Source: Rhizobium sp. JAB6
GTDB taxonomy: Bacteria > Pseudomonadota > Alphaproteobacteria > Rhizobiales > Rhizobiaceae
NCBI RefSeq assembly: GCF_003024605.1
Contig: NZ_PYJQ01000011.1
Coordinates: forward strand, 1 to 64,000
DNA: 64,000 bases
Direction of reading: 5' to 3'
The position numbers and the translations under genes were made by a program. Positions 9,133 to 17,837 of this stretch are shown here, piece by piece; positions within the stretch are counted from its first letter, which is position 1; the number at the start of each line of letters is the position of its first letter. Below the pieces are notes generated by a model, which saw nothing but the letters and a program-made list of their open reading frames with translations, did no database searches and was not told the DNA's origin.

Positions 9133-9765
9133 ATGCTTGAAGTAACTTCGCCTTTTCACATACTTGCAGGACATTATGAAAATTGTTTCCGGCGGCATGG
9201 CGACACGGCGCGCGGCGTCGACTGGCCCGATGCAGAAGGCGCACGCGTCCGGTACAGGGTGATGGCCGAATTGGCGCGTGACGACGGTGACTTCCTAGAT
9301 TTCGGATGCGGCGCAGGACATTTCCTTGACTATCTTCAGCAGACCCGTACTCCTTGCCCGGGCTACCGCGGCCTAGACATTTCGCCAATTTTTGTTGATT
9401 TGTGCAGAAGTAAGTACCCAGGAGTTGTCTTCGACTGTATGGATGTGATGGCGCCCGATGCGGTTATCCCGTCGGAAGACTACGTGATCATGAATGGCGT
9501 TTTCACGGAAAAACGTGAGGTGCCCCATGAAGTCTTCTTCGACGCGATGACAGCTGTACTTACTAAGGTGTTCGCCGCAGCGAAGCGAGGTATGGCCTTC
9601 AACCTCATGTCCAAATACGTCGATTGGGAACGTGACGACCTGTTTCATGTCCCATATGATAACATCATCCGATTCGTGATGAGCCTTTCCCGGCATCACT
9701 TGATCCGGGCGGATTATGGGCTGCGCGAATATACGGTCTATGTCTATAAATCACCGCAACTATAG
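9133..9765 (+). CDS. Class I SAM-dependent methyltransferase
   Basis: About 210 residues with the SAM-binding motif DFLDFGCGAGHFLDYL followed by YRGLDISPIFVDLCR and a C-terminal beta structure typical of class I methyltransferases. The reading frame is open back to 8917, but that part lies opposite the start of the radical SAM gene. The ATG at 9133 gives MLEVTSPFHILAGHYENCF, a natural N-terminus. It heads a tight five-gene rightward operon. The conserved RGVDWPDAEGARVRYRVM region before motif I resembles methyltransferases that sit beside NeuD-like and WbqC genes. The acceptor is unknown. Confidence 0.75.
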   Translation: MLEVTSPFHILAGHYENCFRRHGDTARGVDWPDAEGARVRYRVMAELARDDGDFLDFGCGAGHFLDYLQQTRTPCPGYRGLDISPIFVDLCRSKYPGVVFDCMDVMAPDAVIPSEDYVIMNGVFTEKREVPHEVFFDAMTAVLTKVFAAAKRGMAFNLMSKYVDWERDDLFHVPYDNIIRFVMSLSRHHLIRADYGLREYTVYVYKSPQL

Positions 9766-9773
9766 GGGCGTAT

Positions 9774-10442
9774 TTGCAGGACATTGTTATATTTGGCACC
9801 GGCCAGATCGCCGATGTCGCGAAGGTTTACATTGACACTTTTGGTCCTGGGCGGGTGGTAGGTTTCACTATCGATGAAGACCGCCTCACGACCAATGAAC
9901 ATTGCGGTCTCCCTGTTATCGGGTGGGAGCGCTTAGAGGCACGTTTCCCGCCGGATAAGGTCAAGATCCTAGGGCCGCTCAGTTATCAGCGGTTGAACGA
10001 TTTTCGCCGCGAACGCCACCTGGAAGGGCGGGCACGAGGATACAGTTTCGCCTCATTCATCCATCCTTCGGTGCAGAACCTCGCTGAAACGATTGGAGAA
10101 AACGCTTTTATCCTTGAAAACTGTATCCTTCAGCCGTTCGTGCGAATCGGCGATGGCTGTATGATGTGGACAGCCTGCCATATTGGCCACCATACGATGA
10201 TCGATGACTATTGTTTTCTCTCAAGCCAAGTCGGTGTTGCCAGCAGCGTGCATATCGGTGCCGGTTGCCTGATCGGCGGACAGGTGGGTATAGACAATGC
10301 CTTGTCCATAGGCGCGCACTCATATATCCAGTCGCGTGCCATGATCCGTCGCAATATTCCAGCCGAGAGCGTCGTCCGCCATGCGTTCGACAGCCCAGAA
10401 ACATACTCAAGCGCACGCCTAAAGACGAAGAAATTCCTGTGA
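9774..10442 (+). CDS. NeuD-like sugar O-/N-acyltransferase (hexapeptide repeat)
   Basis: A 222-residue protein with an N-terminal Rossmann-like PglD/NeuD domain (DIVIFGTGQIADVAKVYI) and a left-handed beta-helix built from hexapeptide repeats (about 95-195: IGENAFILENC, IGDGCMMWTACHIGH, IGAGCLIGGQ, IGAHSYIQ). The His pair in HIGHH is in the position of the usual catalytic His. Enzymes of this fold acylate amino or hydroxyl groups on sugars, which fits the nearby aminotransferase. The start is TTG at 9774, eight bases after the methyltransferase stop with a GGGGCG ahead. Its stop overlaps the next start. Confidence 0.8.
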   Translation: MQDIVIFGTGQIADVAKVYIDTFGPGRVVGFTIDEDRLTTNEHCGLPVIGWERLEARFPPDKVKILGPLSYQRLNDFRRERHLEGRARGYSFASFIHPSVQNLAETIGENAFILENCILQPFVRIGDGCMMWTACHIGHHTMIDDYCFLSSQVGVASSVHIGAGCLIGGQVGIDNALSIGAHSYIQSRAMIRRNIPAESVVRHAFDSPETYSSARLKTKKFL

Positions 10443-11389
10443 CGAATGGCTGGAAAAGGCATGGGTTGTTGCTGTCGGTAAAGACAGGTCATGCTTGGTG
10501 GACCAGCCACGCACAAGCCCCCTGCGTTTTGGCCATCGCACCACGCGTATGGCGCGTCTATTTCAGCGCACGCAATGCTGAGAACACGGCATCGCCAGTT
10601 GCCGTCGATCTTGATCCTGGCGACAACATGCGCGTAATCGCCGAACATATCTCTCCCCTTTTGCAGACTGGTCCTCCAGGAAGCTACGATCACACCGGCG
10701 TCGGTTCCGCCTGTGCTATATGGATAGATGGGCAGGTTCACCTGTATACAACCGGGGTTCACCTGCGACCGGATGTTCGCTTCCAGCTCAGCATCGGCCT
10801 TGCGCTTAGTGAAGACGGGCTTTCCTTTGCCAGTGCGTTCGATGGTCCAGTGCGAGCGACTGGGCCGTTTGATCCTTTTTTTGCCTCTATGCCATGTGTT
10901 CGACGGTGTGAAGACGGCTATCGTATGTGGTACGTAAGCGGCACCGGCTGGACAATGGAGGGGACGCAGCAGGAACCACTTTACGATATCCGCACTTGCC
11001 GCTCATCTGATGGTCGCTTATGGGAGCCATACTCGCTATGTGCTTTGTCGAGCGCGGGGATGGGTGCCAGTGCCGCTGGTCGGCCATGGGTAACGCAAGA
11101 TGGTGATGGCCTGCGATTGTGGTACAGCCTTCGCGGCGCCGAGTTCCGCCAAGGCGGCGATGCCGCTTATCGCATCGTTTCACAACCTTTGAACCGGGAC
11201 GGGGTCGCGGTAGGCAGCCCCGAACCGGTAAGTTTCGTAAATCCGCCGGTCGTCGGCGATTTCGACGACTGGATGCAGGCCTATGCATGCATCATGAACT
11301 ATGAAAACACTGAGATCATGTTCTATAACGGCAACAATTTCGGTCGGGCGGGGATAGGCTGGGCGACGCGACGAAGGCGGGAAAGATGA
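10439..11389 (+). CDS. Glycosidase-fold (GH43/GH32-like) protein
   Basis: A 316-residue protein that resembles the five-bladed propeller glycosidase superfamily: repeats of the type SYDHTGVGSACAIW-GQVHLYTTGV, IGLALSEDGLSF, YRMWYVSGTGW, DIRTCRSSDGRLWEP and GRPWVTQDGDGLRLWYS. There is no signal peptide, so it acts in the cytosol. The GTG start at 10439 overlaps the previous stop by four bases (GTGA); the frame extends further upstream but only as a shadow of the acyltransferase gene. Such proteins in sugar-biosynthesis clusters are often of unknown function. Catalytic acids cannot be assigned with confidence. Confidence 0.65.
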   Translation: MTNGWKRHGLLLSVKTGHAWWTSHAQAPCVLAIAPRVWRVYFSARNAENTASPVAVDLDPGDNMRVIAEHISPLLQTGPPGSYDHTGVGSACAIWIDGQVHLYTTGVHLRPDVRFQLSIGLALSEDGLSFASAFDGPVRATGPFDPFFASMPCVRRCEDGYRMWYVSGTGWTMEGTQQEPLYDIRTCRSSDGRLWEPYSLCALSSAGMGASAAGRPWVTQDGDGLRLWYSLRGAEFRQGGDAAYRIVSQPLNRDGVAVGSPEPVSFVNPPVVGDFDDWMQAYACIMNYENTEIMFYNGNNFGRAGIGWATRRRRER

Positions 11390-12336
11390 GTTTTGAATTT
11401 CGTGTTCCCATTCTGCCGCGCCCCTCCTTTTTTTCCAATGTAAAGCTCACGGCCCTGTCGTTGGCAAAGCTAGGGAGCGACTATGCAGCGGCGCCGATTC
11501 GCGTCTCTGTTGGTGAAGGACCCAACAGAGACAGCGTTGCCACCGCCAACATCTGGTCGGACGCTTATCCAGTCGAATGGCAGATGGTGCCGCGCGAGGC
11601 CAACGACGCCGAATTTTCCTCGGGCCTGGATCGCTATGCCAAGCCCGCCGGAAGCGATGTGATCATCCTTATCGACGCCGACACCTGTCTGATGAGACCG
11701 ATAGATGAACTGCTGGAGAATTTGAGGGTTGCGGGTCGACCCACAGTGGCAGGAATGCAGGCGCATTTTCCACCCTTCCCTGACCGGTCGACCAGCGAGG
11801 CGCAATGGCGGTTACTGCTCGCAGAATTTGGTTTCTCCGAGGCTGTGCTCGATCGCAGCTATTCTATGTCTTCACCCGTAGAATCTGGACATTGCCCGCC
11901 TTACTTTAACTATGGTTTCGTCGCATTCAATGCCGCAGCGTTCGAACGCATCCGACCGCTGATGGCCGGCTATACGCAGAAATTGCTTACGCAGTTAGCG
12001 GGTATTCAGTCTATATATTTCACCGCCCAACTGGCATTGACGCTCGCCATTCTTGAAGCTGATGTAGATGTTTTGGAACTGGGGCCAGAGTATAACTGTC
12101 CCAATTCGGATGAGATGCTAACGCACGGCCTGCGCTCCGTGGCAGATATCCGTGTGCTCCACTATCTGCGCAACAATGTTTTCAATCGTCATACCTTCTT
12201 GTGCGAGCGGCAGGAATTCGAAGCCTTTCGCGGCACGAAATTCGCCTCATCGGTCGTGCAGGCTTTCCAGGCGCATGTATTGAGTCTGCGGGATGTCTTT
12301 CTCGATGGACCACTTCCATATGAGCCAGGTGCTTGA
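11386..12336 (+). CDS. Putative DXD-type glycosyltransferase
   Basis: A 316-residue protein with features of a GT-A glycosyltransferase. A hydrophobic strand ends in VIILIDADTCLMRPIDEL (about 90-107), the DXD motif that binds metal and the nucleotide sugar. This is followed by FNYGFVAFNAAAFERIRPL, a region seen in GT8-like and related enzymes that handle an acceptor. The ATG overlaps the previous stop by four bases. There is no membrane segment. It probably transfers the sugar made by the neighbouring enzymes. The exact family is uncertain. Confidence 0.6.
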   Translation: MSFEFRVPILPRPSFFSNVKLTALSLAKLGSDYAAAPIRVSVGEGPNRDSVATANIWSDAYPVEWQMVPREANDAEFSSGLDRYAKPAGSDVIILIDADTCLMRPIDELLENLRVAGRPTVAGMQAHFPPFPDRSTSEAQWRLLLAEFGFSEAVLDRSYSMSSPVESGHCPPYFNYGFVAFNAAAFERIRPLMAGYTQKLLTQLAGIQSIYFTAQLALTLAILEADVDVLELGPEYNCPNSDEMLTHGLRSVADIRVLHYLRNNVFNRHTFLCERQEFEAFRGTKFASSVVQAFQAHVLSLRDVFLDGPLPYEPGA

Positions 12337-12339
12337 TCT

Positions 12340-12999
12340 GTGCGTATTGCCGTGATGCAACCCTACCTCTACCCGTATGCCGGGTATTTCCGTCTCCTCG
12401 CGGCAAGCGATATCTTCATCCTCTATGACGATGTGCAGTTTCCGCGACGAGGGCGCGTCCATCGCTGCGAGATGAGACCCGGCCACTGGCTGACTTTACC
12501 CTTGATGCATCAACCGCGCGACACGTTGATCCGAGATCTCCGGTGGCATAACGATGCGCGTGGGGAGCTGGATAGGCGGTTATCGTCTTTTGATGTCCCG
12601 CGCGAGGTTGAGTGTCCAGTTGCCGCCTCAGTCTGCAATCATCTCTATGGGCGTTTGGATGAGGTTGTTGACTTCCTTGAGACAGGCATCCGCCTAGTGG
12701 CTCACGCAGTCGGCATCCATGCGCCAATTATCCGTAGTTCAGCATTAGAGATCGATCCTTCCCTGCGCGGGCAAGCGCGGATCACGGAGATTGTGAAAGT
12801 ACTCGGAGGGAGCTGCTACATTAACGCGCCGGGAGGACGCGGCCTTTACGACGCAGGACAGTTCGACGCGGCGGGATTGCAGTTGAAGTTTTTAGTGCCC
12901 TACACAGGCCAATTCTTGCACATCCTTCAACCATTGTTGAAGGGCAATGCAACCGAACTCGGCTGTGACATTCGCAGTACATGCGTCGTTGAAAACTGA
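12340..12999 (+). CDS. WbqC-like family protein
   Basis: A 219-residue WbqC-family protein. The diagnostic N-terminus AVMQPYLYPYAGYFRLLAAS is at residues 4-23, followed by DVQFPRRGRVHRCEMR and the downstream LGGSCYINAPGGRGLYD stretch. The family occurs in O-antigen and surface-glycan clusters, often beside DegT aminotransferases; its reaction is not established, though an acyl- or aminoacyl-type transfer to amino sugars has been suggested. The start is GTG at 12340, three bases after the glycosyltransferase stop. It is the last gene of the five-gene operon. Confidence 0.85.
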   Translation: MRIAVMQPYLYPYAGYFRLLAASDIFILYDDVQFPRRGRVHRCEMRPGHWLTLPLMHQPRDTLIRDLRWHNDARGELDRRLSSFDVPREVECPVAASVCNHLYGRLDEVVDFLETGIRLVAHAVGIHAPIIRSSALEIDPSLRGQARITEIVKVLGGSCYINAPGGRGLYDAGQFDAAGLQLKFLVPYTGQFLHILQPLLKGNATELGCDIRSTCVVEN

Positions 13000-13430
13000 T
13001 CGTCATTGGCCTTTTGGGTGCTTGGCGGGAAGCGCGGTAAGCCAAGCTGCAATACGAGCTCATCGGAGCACTTCATCACGGGCGCAAGTTCCGTTGTCTG
13101 TTCGTTGGACGCTTCGCGAAATTGTCGCGCGGGGCTGCCGCTTCGCCGTGCGTGGAGCATCCGCCTTTAAAGAAGCGTTTCCACTATGTTATTTATAATA
13201 TTAATTTAAATTTTTTAATTTTCTTCAGCTGCTAATGGAAAAATAAGCACAAAAGTTGCCACCTTGGTTCTTTTTCTCTTGCGACTACTGCCGTTTTTCA
13301 CGATGCTTTGATCCGCTTTTCCATTTGACGTTGATCGGTTCAGTCACGGGGAAGCGATTACCGAATTTGCTATATCAGCATCAAAGCACGGTCACGACGA
13401 AATGCCAAACTGGGTGAGCACACAATTCGA
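13000..13430. other. Intergenic, AT-rich patch
   Basis: No gene is recognised. A markedly AT-rich patch lies at about 13190-13245 (runs of A and T), unlike the surrounding GC-rich DNA; it could hold the promoter of cysC. No clear terminator is seen after the WbqC gene. Confidence 0.5.
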
Positions 13431-14057
13431 ATGGACATTGAGCCGCATGATGGATTTCCCCCTCGACCCGAAAGGAACATCAGTCCACAACTGGTCGAAG
13501 TCGCAATGGGATCTCGTGCGAAATTGATGAACCAGAAGCCCGCTGTTCTTTGGTTCACGGGCCTTTCAGGGGCAGGCAAATCAACAATCGCCAATCATCT
13601 AAAAAAGCTTTTGAACGACGACGGCCGTCATACGATTTTGCTCGACGGCGACCATATTCGGCGTGGGCTAAATAGCGATCTCGGTTTTGCTGAAGCCGAC
13701 CGCGCGGAGAACATTCGCCGCATAGCTGAAGTCACCAAGCTTATGACGGAAGCCGGGCTCATCGTTATCGTTGCCTGCATTTCGCCATTTCGGTCTGGGC
13801 GCCAGTTCGCCCGAGATTTAATGGAACCTGGTGAGTTTATAGAGATCTTCGTCGACGCTCCTCTTGAGGAGTGTATTCAGCGCGACCCTAAGGGCTTGTA
13901 CAAGCGAGCCCTCTCCGGCGAACTCCACCATTTTACTGGAATCGATTCGCCATACGAACCACCGGAGTGCCCGGAACTGCATTTGCGCACTGCGGGGGCA
14001 GATCCCGCGCAATTAGCGCGGAAAGTCGAGACATTCTTGAGGGGGAAATTCTATTGA
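13431..14057 (+). CDS. cysC: Adenylyl-sulfate (APS) kinase
   Basis: CysC, 208 residues. It phosphorylates APS to PAPS, the sulfuryl donor. The P-loop GLSGAGKST is at about residues 44-52, with LLDGDHIRRGLNSDLGF and the ENIRRIAEV and ISPFRSGRQFAR segments typical of APS kinases. The N-terminus (NISPQLVEVAMGSRAKL) aligns with that of NodQ/CysC proteins, which supports the ATG at 13431 over internal ones. No sulfate adenylyltransferase (cysN/cysD) is near. The next gene is a sulfotransferase, so PAPS is probably made locally for sulfating a surface glycan. Confidence 0.95.
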   Translation: MDIEPHDGFPPRPERNISPQLVEVAMGSRAKLMNQKPAVLWFTGLSGAGKSTIANHLKKLLNDDGRHTILLDGDHIRRGLNSDLGFAEADRAENIRRIAEVTKLMTEAGLIVIVACISPFRSGRQFARDLMEPGEFIEIFVDAPLEECIQRDPKGLYKRALSGELHHFTGIDSPYEPPECPELHLRTAGADPAQLARKVETFLRGKFY

Positions 14058-14340
14058 AATTTGCTCAGTCGTCCTGGACTAAGAGGGCGTCGATCTTGCC
14101 TCCGCGGTATCACAGTTGGCTCAGAACCTGCCGGTGTTCCATGCCACTCGATATAGAAGCGGCTCGGATCGTGACCTACGCGGGAAAGCTGCGGGATCGG
14201 TGCGATCGTGGTCCATCTTTCTCATGTAAGCGCAGGGTTCGCTTAAACCTTGCTGATCCAACAGCCAGCAGTGGTGATTCAAGCAAAAAGCAGCTCCGGC
14301 AAACGGGCGAAAGTGCACGTCTTTGATCGACAACAAGAAA

Positions 14341-15888
14341 ATGGCGGGAAAGTCCAGTATCAACGTTTTAATTCCAGCCGAGCATCGCGAGCCTCAGCCG
14401 ACCCATACGAAGAGGCGCATCGGACTGGTTGTGCTCGGTATGCATCGCTCTGGTACCAGCGCGTTAACTCGTGTTCTAAGTCTGTTGGGAGCCGATTTGC
14501 CCCATAGACTGATGGGACCTAATCGAGGCAACGAGACGGGACATTGGGAACCTCAACACCTTGCTGCTATAAATGACCAATTATTGTCCGCAGGTGGCAG
14601 CAGTTGGAATGATTGGAGAAAATTCGATTGTAGATCGTTGGATGAGAGATATCTTCATTTCAGGGACGCAATCGTTGTCTGCCTCGAAGAGGACTTTGGC
14701 AGTTCGCAACTGTTCGTCTTGAAGGATCCAAGAATCTGCCGGCTGGTGCCTTTGTTCAAAGATGCGTCGGATCAGCTCGATATAGAACTCCGCTACATTA
14801 TCCCGTACCGGAATTCGTCCGAGGTCGCCGCCTCACTCAATGCTCGCGATGGAATTACTGCCGATTACGTAAAATTGATGTGGGCGCGACACGTACTTGA
14901 CGCAGAAGCGGAAACCCGTGGTCTTGCCCGGGTTTTTGTGCCTTATGACGCTCTGCTTAGTGATTTTGAGGGCGTGTCCAATCGAATTGGCGCGTGTTTG
15001 GACGTAGAGTGGCCGATCTCTGTGCCTGCGGCGAGAATGAACATTGCCGCCTTTTTGAGACCTGACCTACGGCACCATCAGGCGTGCGGAGAGAGTTTGC
15101 AAAGCGAGGGAGAGATTACAGGCTTTACCGACCAAATACTGGCGAATGTTGTCAAGCTTGATCGAAATCCCCGCGACGAAGAGGCCATAGAAGACCTTTC
15201 TTCGTTGAAAGATGAACTCGATAATAATCCTCGCATGCTTTTTGTGGACGCGACTTTTCGTGAATTTGTCGCTAGGCAGAGGAGCGACGCCGAGCGTTTC
15301 CGTTTGCAATTGGAGCAAATGCAGCGCGATGCAGATCTGCGATCAGATCATCTGAATGCGGCACAGAAGGTCGCCGACGCGAACCTGGAGCAGATCCAAC
15401 GGCAGATGGCTACCGTGCAGGAGATTGCTGATGCCAAGGAGGAGCAGCTTTGGGCCACCGCCGCGAAGCTGGAGCAGGTCCAGCGGCAGATGGCTACGGT
15501 GCAGGAGATTGCTGATTCCAAGGAAGAGCAGCTTCGGGCCACCGCCGCGAAGCTGGAGCAGATCCAGCGGCAGATGGCTACGGTGCAGGAGATTGCTGAT
15601 GCCAAGGAAGAGCAGCTTCGGGCCACCGTCGCGAAGCTGGAGCAGATCCAGCGGCAGATGGCTACCGTGCAGGAGATTGCTGATGCCAAGGAAGAGCAGC
15701 TTCGGCGGCACCAGAACCAATGGCAAAGTGATCTCGCAGATGCCGAGGCTCGTGTACAAACACTTGAGAGAAGCTTAAACGAAACTTTCAGCAGCTACTC
15801 GTGGAGAGCTACACGCCCATTGCGTAGATTGGCTAGCCTTCTAGGTAAGGCGGCGCCAGGGGGAGGCCCTCGCTCAGGTGCGAAATGA
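14341..15888 (+). CDS. Sulfotransferase-like protein with repeated coiled coil
   Basis: About 515 residues. The N-terminal half (to about residue 260) is a PAPS-dependent sulfotransferase-like domain: the 5'-phosphosulfate loop LGMHRSGTSALTRVLS, and the 3'-phosphate region RYIIPYRNSSEVAASL. The middle is a long coiled coil containing four tandem 28-residue repeats. The C-terminus ends with a basic SYSWRATRPLRRLASLL motif also seen at the ends of rhizobial glycosyltransferases. A TTG at 14323 could start six codons earlier, but the ATG at 14341 is the more usual choice; neither has a strong ribosome-binding site. It follows cysC at a distance of about 280 bases (14058-14340) in which I see no gene. 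It probably sulfates a polysaccharide or lipid. Confidence 0.8.
   Translation: MAGKSSINVLIPAEHREPQPTHTKRRIGLVVLGMHRSGTSALTRVLSLLGADLPHRLMGPNRGNETGHWEPQHLAAINDQLLSAGGSSWNDWRKFDCRSLDERYLHFRDAIVVCLEEDFGSSQLFVLKDPRICRLVPLFKDASDQLDIELRYIIPYRNSSEVAASLNARDGITADYVKLMWARHVLDAEAETRGLARVFVPYDALLSDFEGVSNRIGACLDVEWPISVPAARMNIAAFLRPDLRHHQACGESLQSEGEITGFTDQILANVVKLDRNPRDEEAIEDLSSLKDELDNNPRMLFVDATFREFVARQRSDAERFRLQLEQMQRDADLRSDHLNAAQKVADANLEQIQRQMATVQEIADAKEEQLWATAAKLEQVQRQMATVQEIADSKEEQLRATAAKLEQIQRQMATVQEIADAKEEQLRATVAKLEQIQRQMATVQEIADAKEEQLRRHQNQWQSDLADAEARVQTLERSLNETFSSYSWRATRPLRRLASLLGKAAPGGGPRSGAK
15385..15711 (+). repeat. Four tandem 84-bp repeats inside the sulfotransferase gene
   Basis: Units start at 15385, 15469, 15553 and 15637 (the last is shortened to about 75 bases). 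Each encodes LEQIQRQMATVQEIADAKEE plus QLRATAAK with few changes. The 28-residue period equals four heptads, so the repeat keeps coiled-coil phase whatever the copy number. Near-identity of the copies points to recent expansion or gene conversion. Confidence 0.95.
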
Positions 15889-15945
15889 ATGTTGGGCTGC
15901 TGCTATGCATCTTCGTTTCGAACCTATGGGTAAGTTTCTGAATCC

Positions 15946-16110
15946 ATGACCGATCCAGTGTGCTCTGGTATAGGTCGTATTCAAAGGAATGACCGAGTAG
16001 CGCCTGCAGCTTATGAGGAATGGCGGCGCTGTGAAACGGCACATCTTCCCATAGCTCGCCAGCGCTGGCTTAAGCGAGAGTTCAGCGAATGCCGCTTGCT
16101 CGACGCATAA
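15946..16110 (+). CDS. Small hypothetical ORF (54 codons)
   Basis: An open frame from ATG 15946 to TAA 16110, charged and Arg/Glu-rich (contains EEWRRCETAHLPIARQRWLK). It fills most of the 236-base space between the sulfotransferase stop and the next gene and ends 14 bases before its TTG start. No family is recognised and no good ribosome-binding site is seen, so it may be a remnant or chance ORF. Confidence 0.25.
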   Translation: MTDPVCSGIGRIQRNDRVAPAAYEEWRRCETAHLPIARQRWLKREFSECRLLDA

Positions 16111-16124
16111 CGTGAGGAGTTCAC

Positions 16125-17837
16125 TTGCTATCCGCTCGCCTACCAAAAATCATCTGGATGCTCTGGCTTCAAGGCTGGCAGGAAGCACCGGAGGTCGCGC
16201 AAGCTTCTCGGCAAAGCTGGCTAAGGTTCAATCCGGATTGGCGGGTTCAGGCCTTGAGCCTACCGGACCTCACCAACTTCCTGCCCACTGCCACGTTGGA
16301 GCGCCTGAACGTCGATTCCATACCGCCCGCAGCAGCCAGCGACGTCATTCGGCTGGAACTGCTCCACCGCTATGGGGGAGTATGGGTGGATGCGACGACG
16401 ATTTGCACGAGGAGCCTTGATAGCTGGTTGCCGGCCCAAATGGCCAGCGGCTTCTTCGCCTTTGATCGACCCAGTCCCGATCGGCTGTTGTCCACGTGGT
16501 TCCTGGCGGCACAAGCGGGTTCCTACATTGTCGAGCGCTGGTGCGCCGCAGCGACCGATTATTGGCTCGGTCGCAGTGAGCACGACAATTATTTCTGGGT
16601 CCATAATCTGTTCGCCAATTGTTGCCGGGTCGACCCGAATTTTCGCGCCGCCTGGGAATTAACGCCCAAGCACAGTGCGCGCCACGCTTATCATTTCGCC
16701 CCCCACAGCCCAGCGCTGCTTGAGCCGCCCACGTTGGCCTACCGCGAAGATGTCACGCCGCCGGAGCCGGTCATGAAGTTGACTCACAAGCTGGCGCACT
16801 TCGATGACCAATCTTTGATGGCGACGCTGTGCAGATTCGGGCGCGGGGCGGCGCCTGACGACCCACCTTTGGAGGCCGACGCGTCACGGCGGCGCATTCT
16901 CGTGGCATGGTATGGCGCTTTCTCGGGCCATGGCACAATCGGCGACCTTCGCTCGCTCGAAACCGTAACAGCGAATCTGGTTGGCGTCGGTCATGAGGTG
17001 CTCCATGCAACCGCCGCAGAATTGAATTTGCCAGGCGCGCGGCGTGTCGATTGGCGAACGATCGATCCATCGAGCGTCGACGCAGTTCTGTTCGTTTGCG
17101 GCCCGATTTTGCGCTTCCATCCTTGGACGCAGGAATTGTTCGCTCATTTCGCCTCGACCCACCTGGCTGGCGTCGGCGTCAGCCTGCTGCCGGCTGACGA
17201 CCCCAACCACAGCAACCCTTTCGACCGCGTCTTCGCAAGACAGGGCGGACCCACGCGATACGGCGACGTTGCCATCGTGGCACCGAACCCAGTTGACCGA
17301 CGCAACAGACCCACCCGCGCAGAAAGGGTCATCGGCTTGGCACTTCGAGGGCAACAGGGCGAATACGGCGACGAACGGTGCCGGTGGCAGGAGACCGAAG
17401 CTGTCGTCCAACGCATCCTCACATCGGCGGCCGAGGACGGCCCTTTGCGCGTCGTCACGATCGAAAATCACCTGACACGAGCCGCTATGCCGGCTAATGC
17501 CATCGAAGCGCAATATGGCGATTGCGATCTGATCCTCACTTCCCGTTTCCACGGCGCAATAGCGGCGATGCGGCAAGGAGTTCCTTTCATTGCGATCGAT
17601 CAGATCTCAGGCGGTGCCAAAGTGTATGACCTCCTGGCCGACCTGGGCTGGCCGTATGTCCATAAAATTTCGGAAGCGGATCCCTCTTATTTGACGCATT
17701 GCGCTTTGGCACTGCTCCAGAACCCCGAGAGCGACCGCCTGATGGCCGCATGCCGCAAAGCCGTCAAAGACGCCAACTGTACTCTGACCGACTTGGATGC
17801 CTGGGCGGCCTCCTTACCCAAGATGTCGATTGATTAG
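16125..17837 (+). CDS. Fused capsule glycosyltransferase / polysaccharide pyruvyltransferase
   Basis: A 570-residue two-domain protein. Residues 1-240 match capsular polysaccharide synthesis/GT32-like glycosyltransferases: LPKIIWMLWLQGW at the start, then SDVIRLELLHRYGGVWVDAT with the metal-binding acidic residue, and FAFDRPS. After a linker near 250, residues 260-570 look like a polysaccharide pyruvyltransferase: a YGAFSGHGTIGD loop, then the hallmark CDLILTSRFHGAIAAMRQGV (about 465-485) and PFIAIDQ. The combination suggests adding a sugar and capping it with ketal pyruvate. The start is TTG at 16125 with AGGAG six bases ahead. The 307 bases downstream (17838-18144) hold no recognisable gene. 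Confidence 0.8.
   Translation: MLSARLPKIIWMLWLQGWQEAPEVAQASRQSWLRFNPDWRVQALSLPDLTNFLPTATLERLNVDSIPPAAASDVIRLELLHRYGGVWVDATTICTRSLDSWLPAQMASGFFAFDRPSPDRLLSTWFLAAQAGSYIVERWCAAATDYWLGRSEHDNYFWVHNLFANCCRVDPNFRAAWELTPKHSARHAYHFAPHSPALLEPPTLAYREDVTPPEPVMKLTHKLAHFDDQSLMATLCRFGRGAAPDDPPLEADASRRRILVAWYGAFSGHGTIGDLRSLETVTANLVGVGHEVLHATAAELNLPGARRVDWRTIDPSSVDAVLFVCGPILRFHPWTQELFAHFASTHLAGVGVSLLPADDPNHSNPFDRVFARQGGPTRYGDVAIVAPNPVDRRNRPTRAERVIGLALRGQQGEYGDERCRWQETEAVVQRILTSAAEDGPLRVVTIENHLTRAAMPANAIEAQYGDCDLILTSRFHGAIAAMRQGVPFIAIDQISGGAKVYDLLADLGWPYVHKISEADPSYLTHCALALLQNPESDRLMAACRKAVKDANCTLTDLDAWAASLPKMSID

Noticed and set aside
15343..15759. Repeated Leu-rich ORF on the minus strand, and a possible CRISPR-like array
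   Set aside because: The periodicity comes from 84-base coding repeats of the sulfotransferase gene; repeats are contiguous without spacers.
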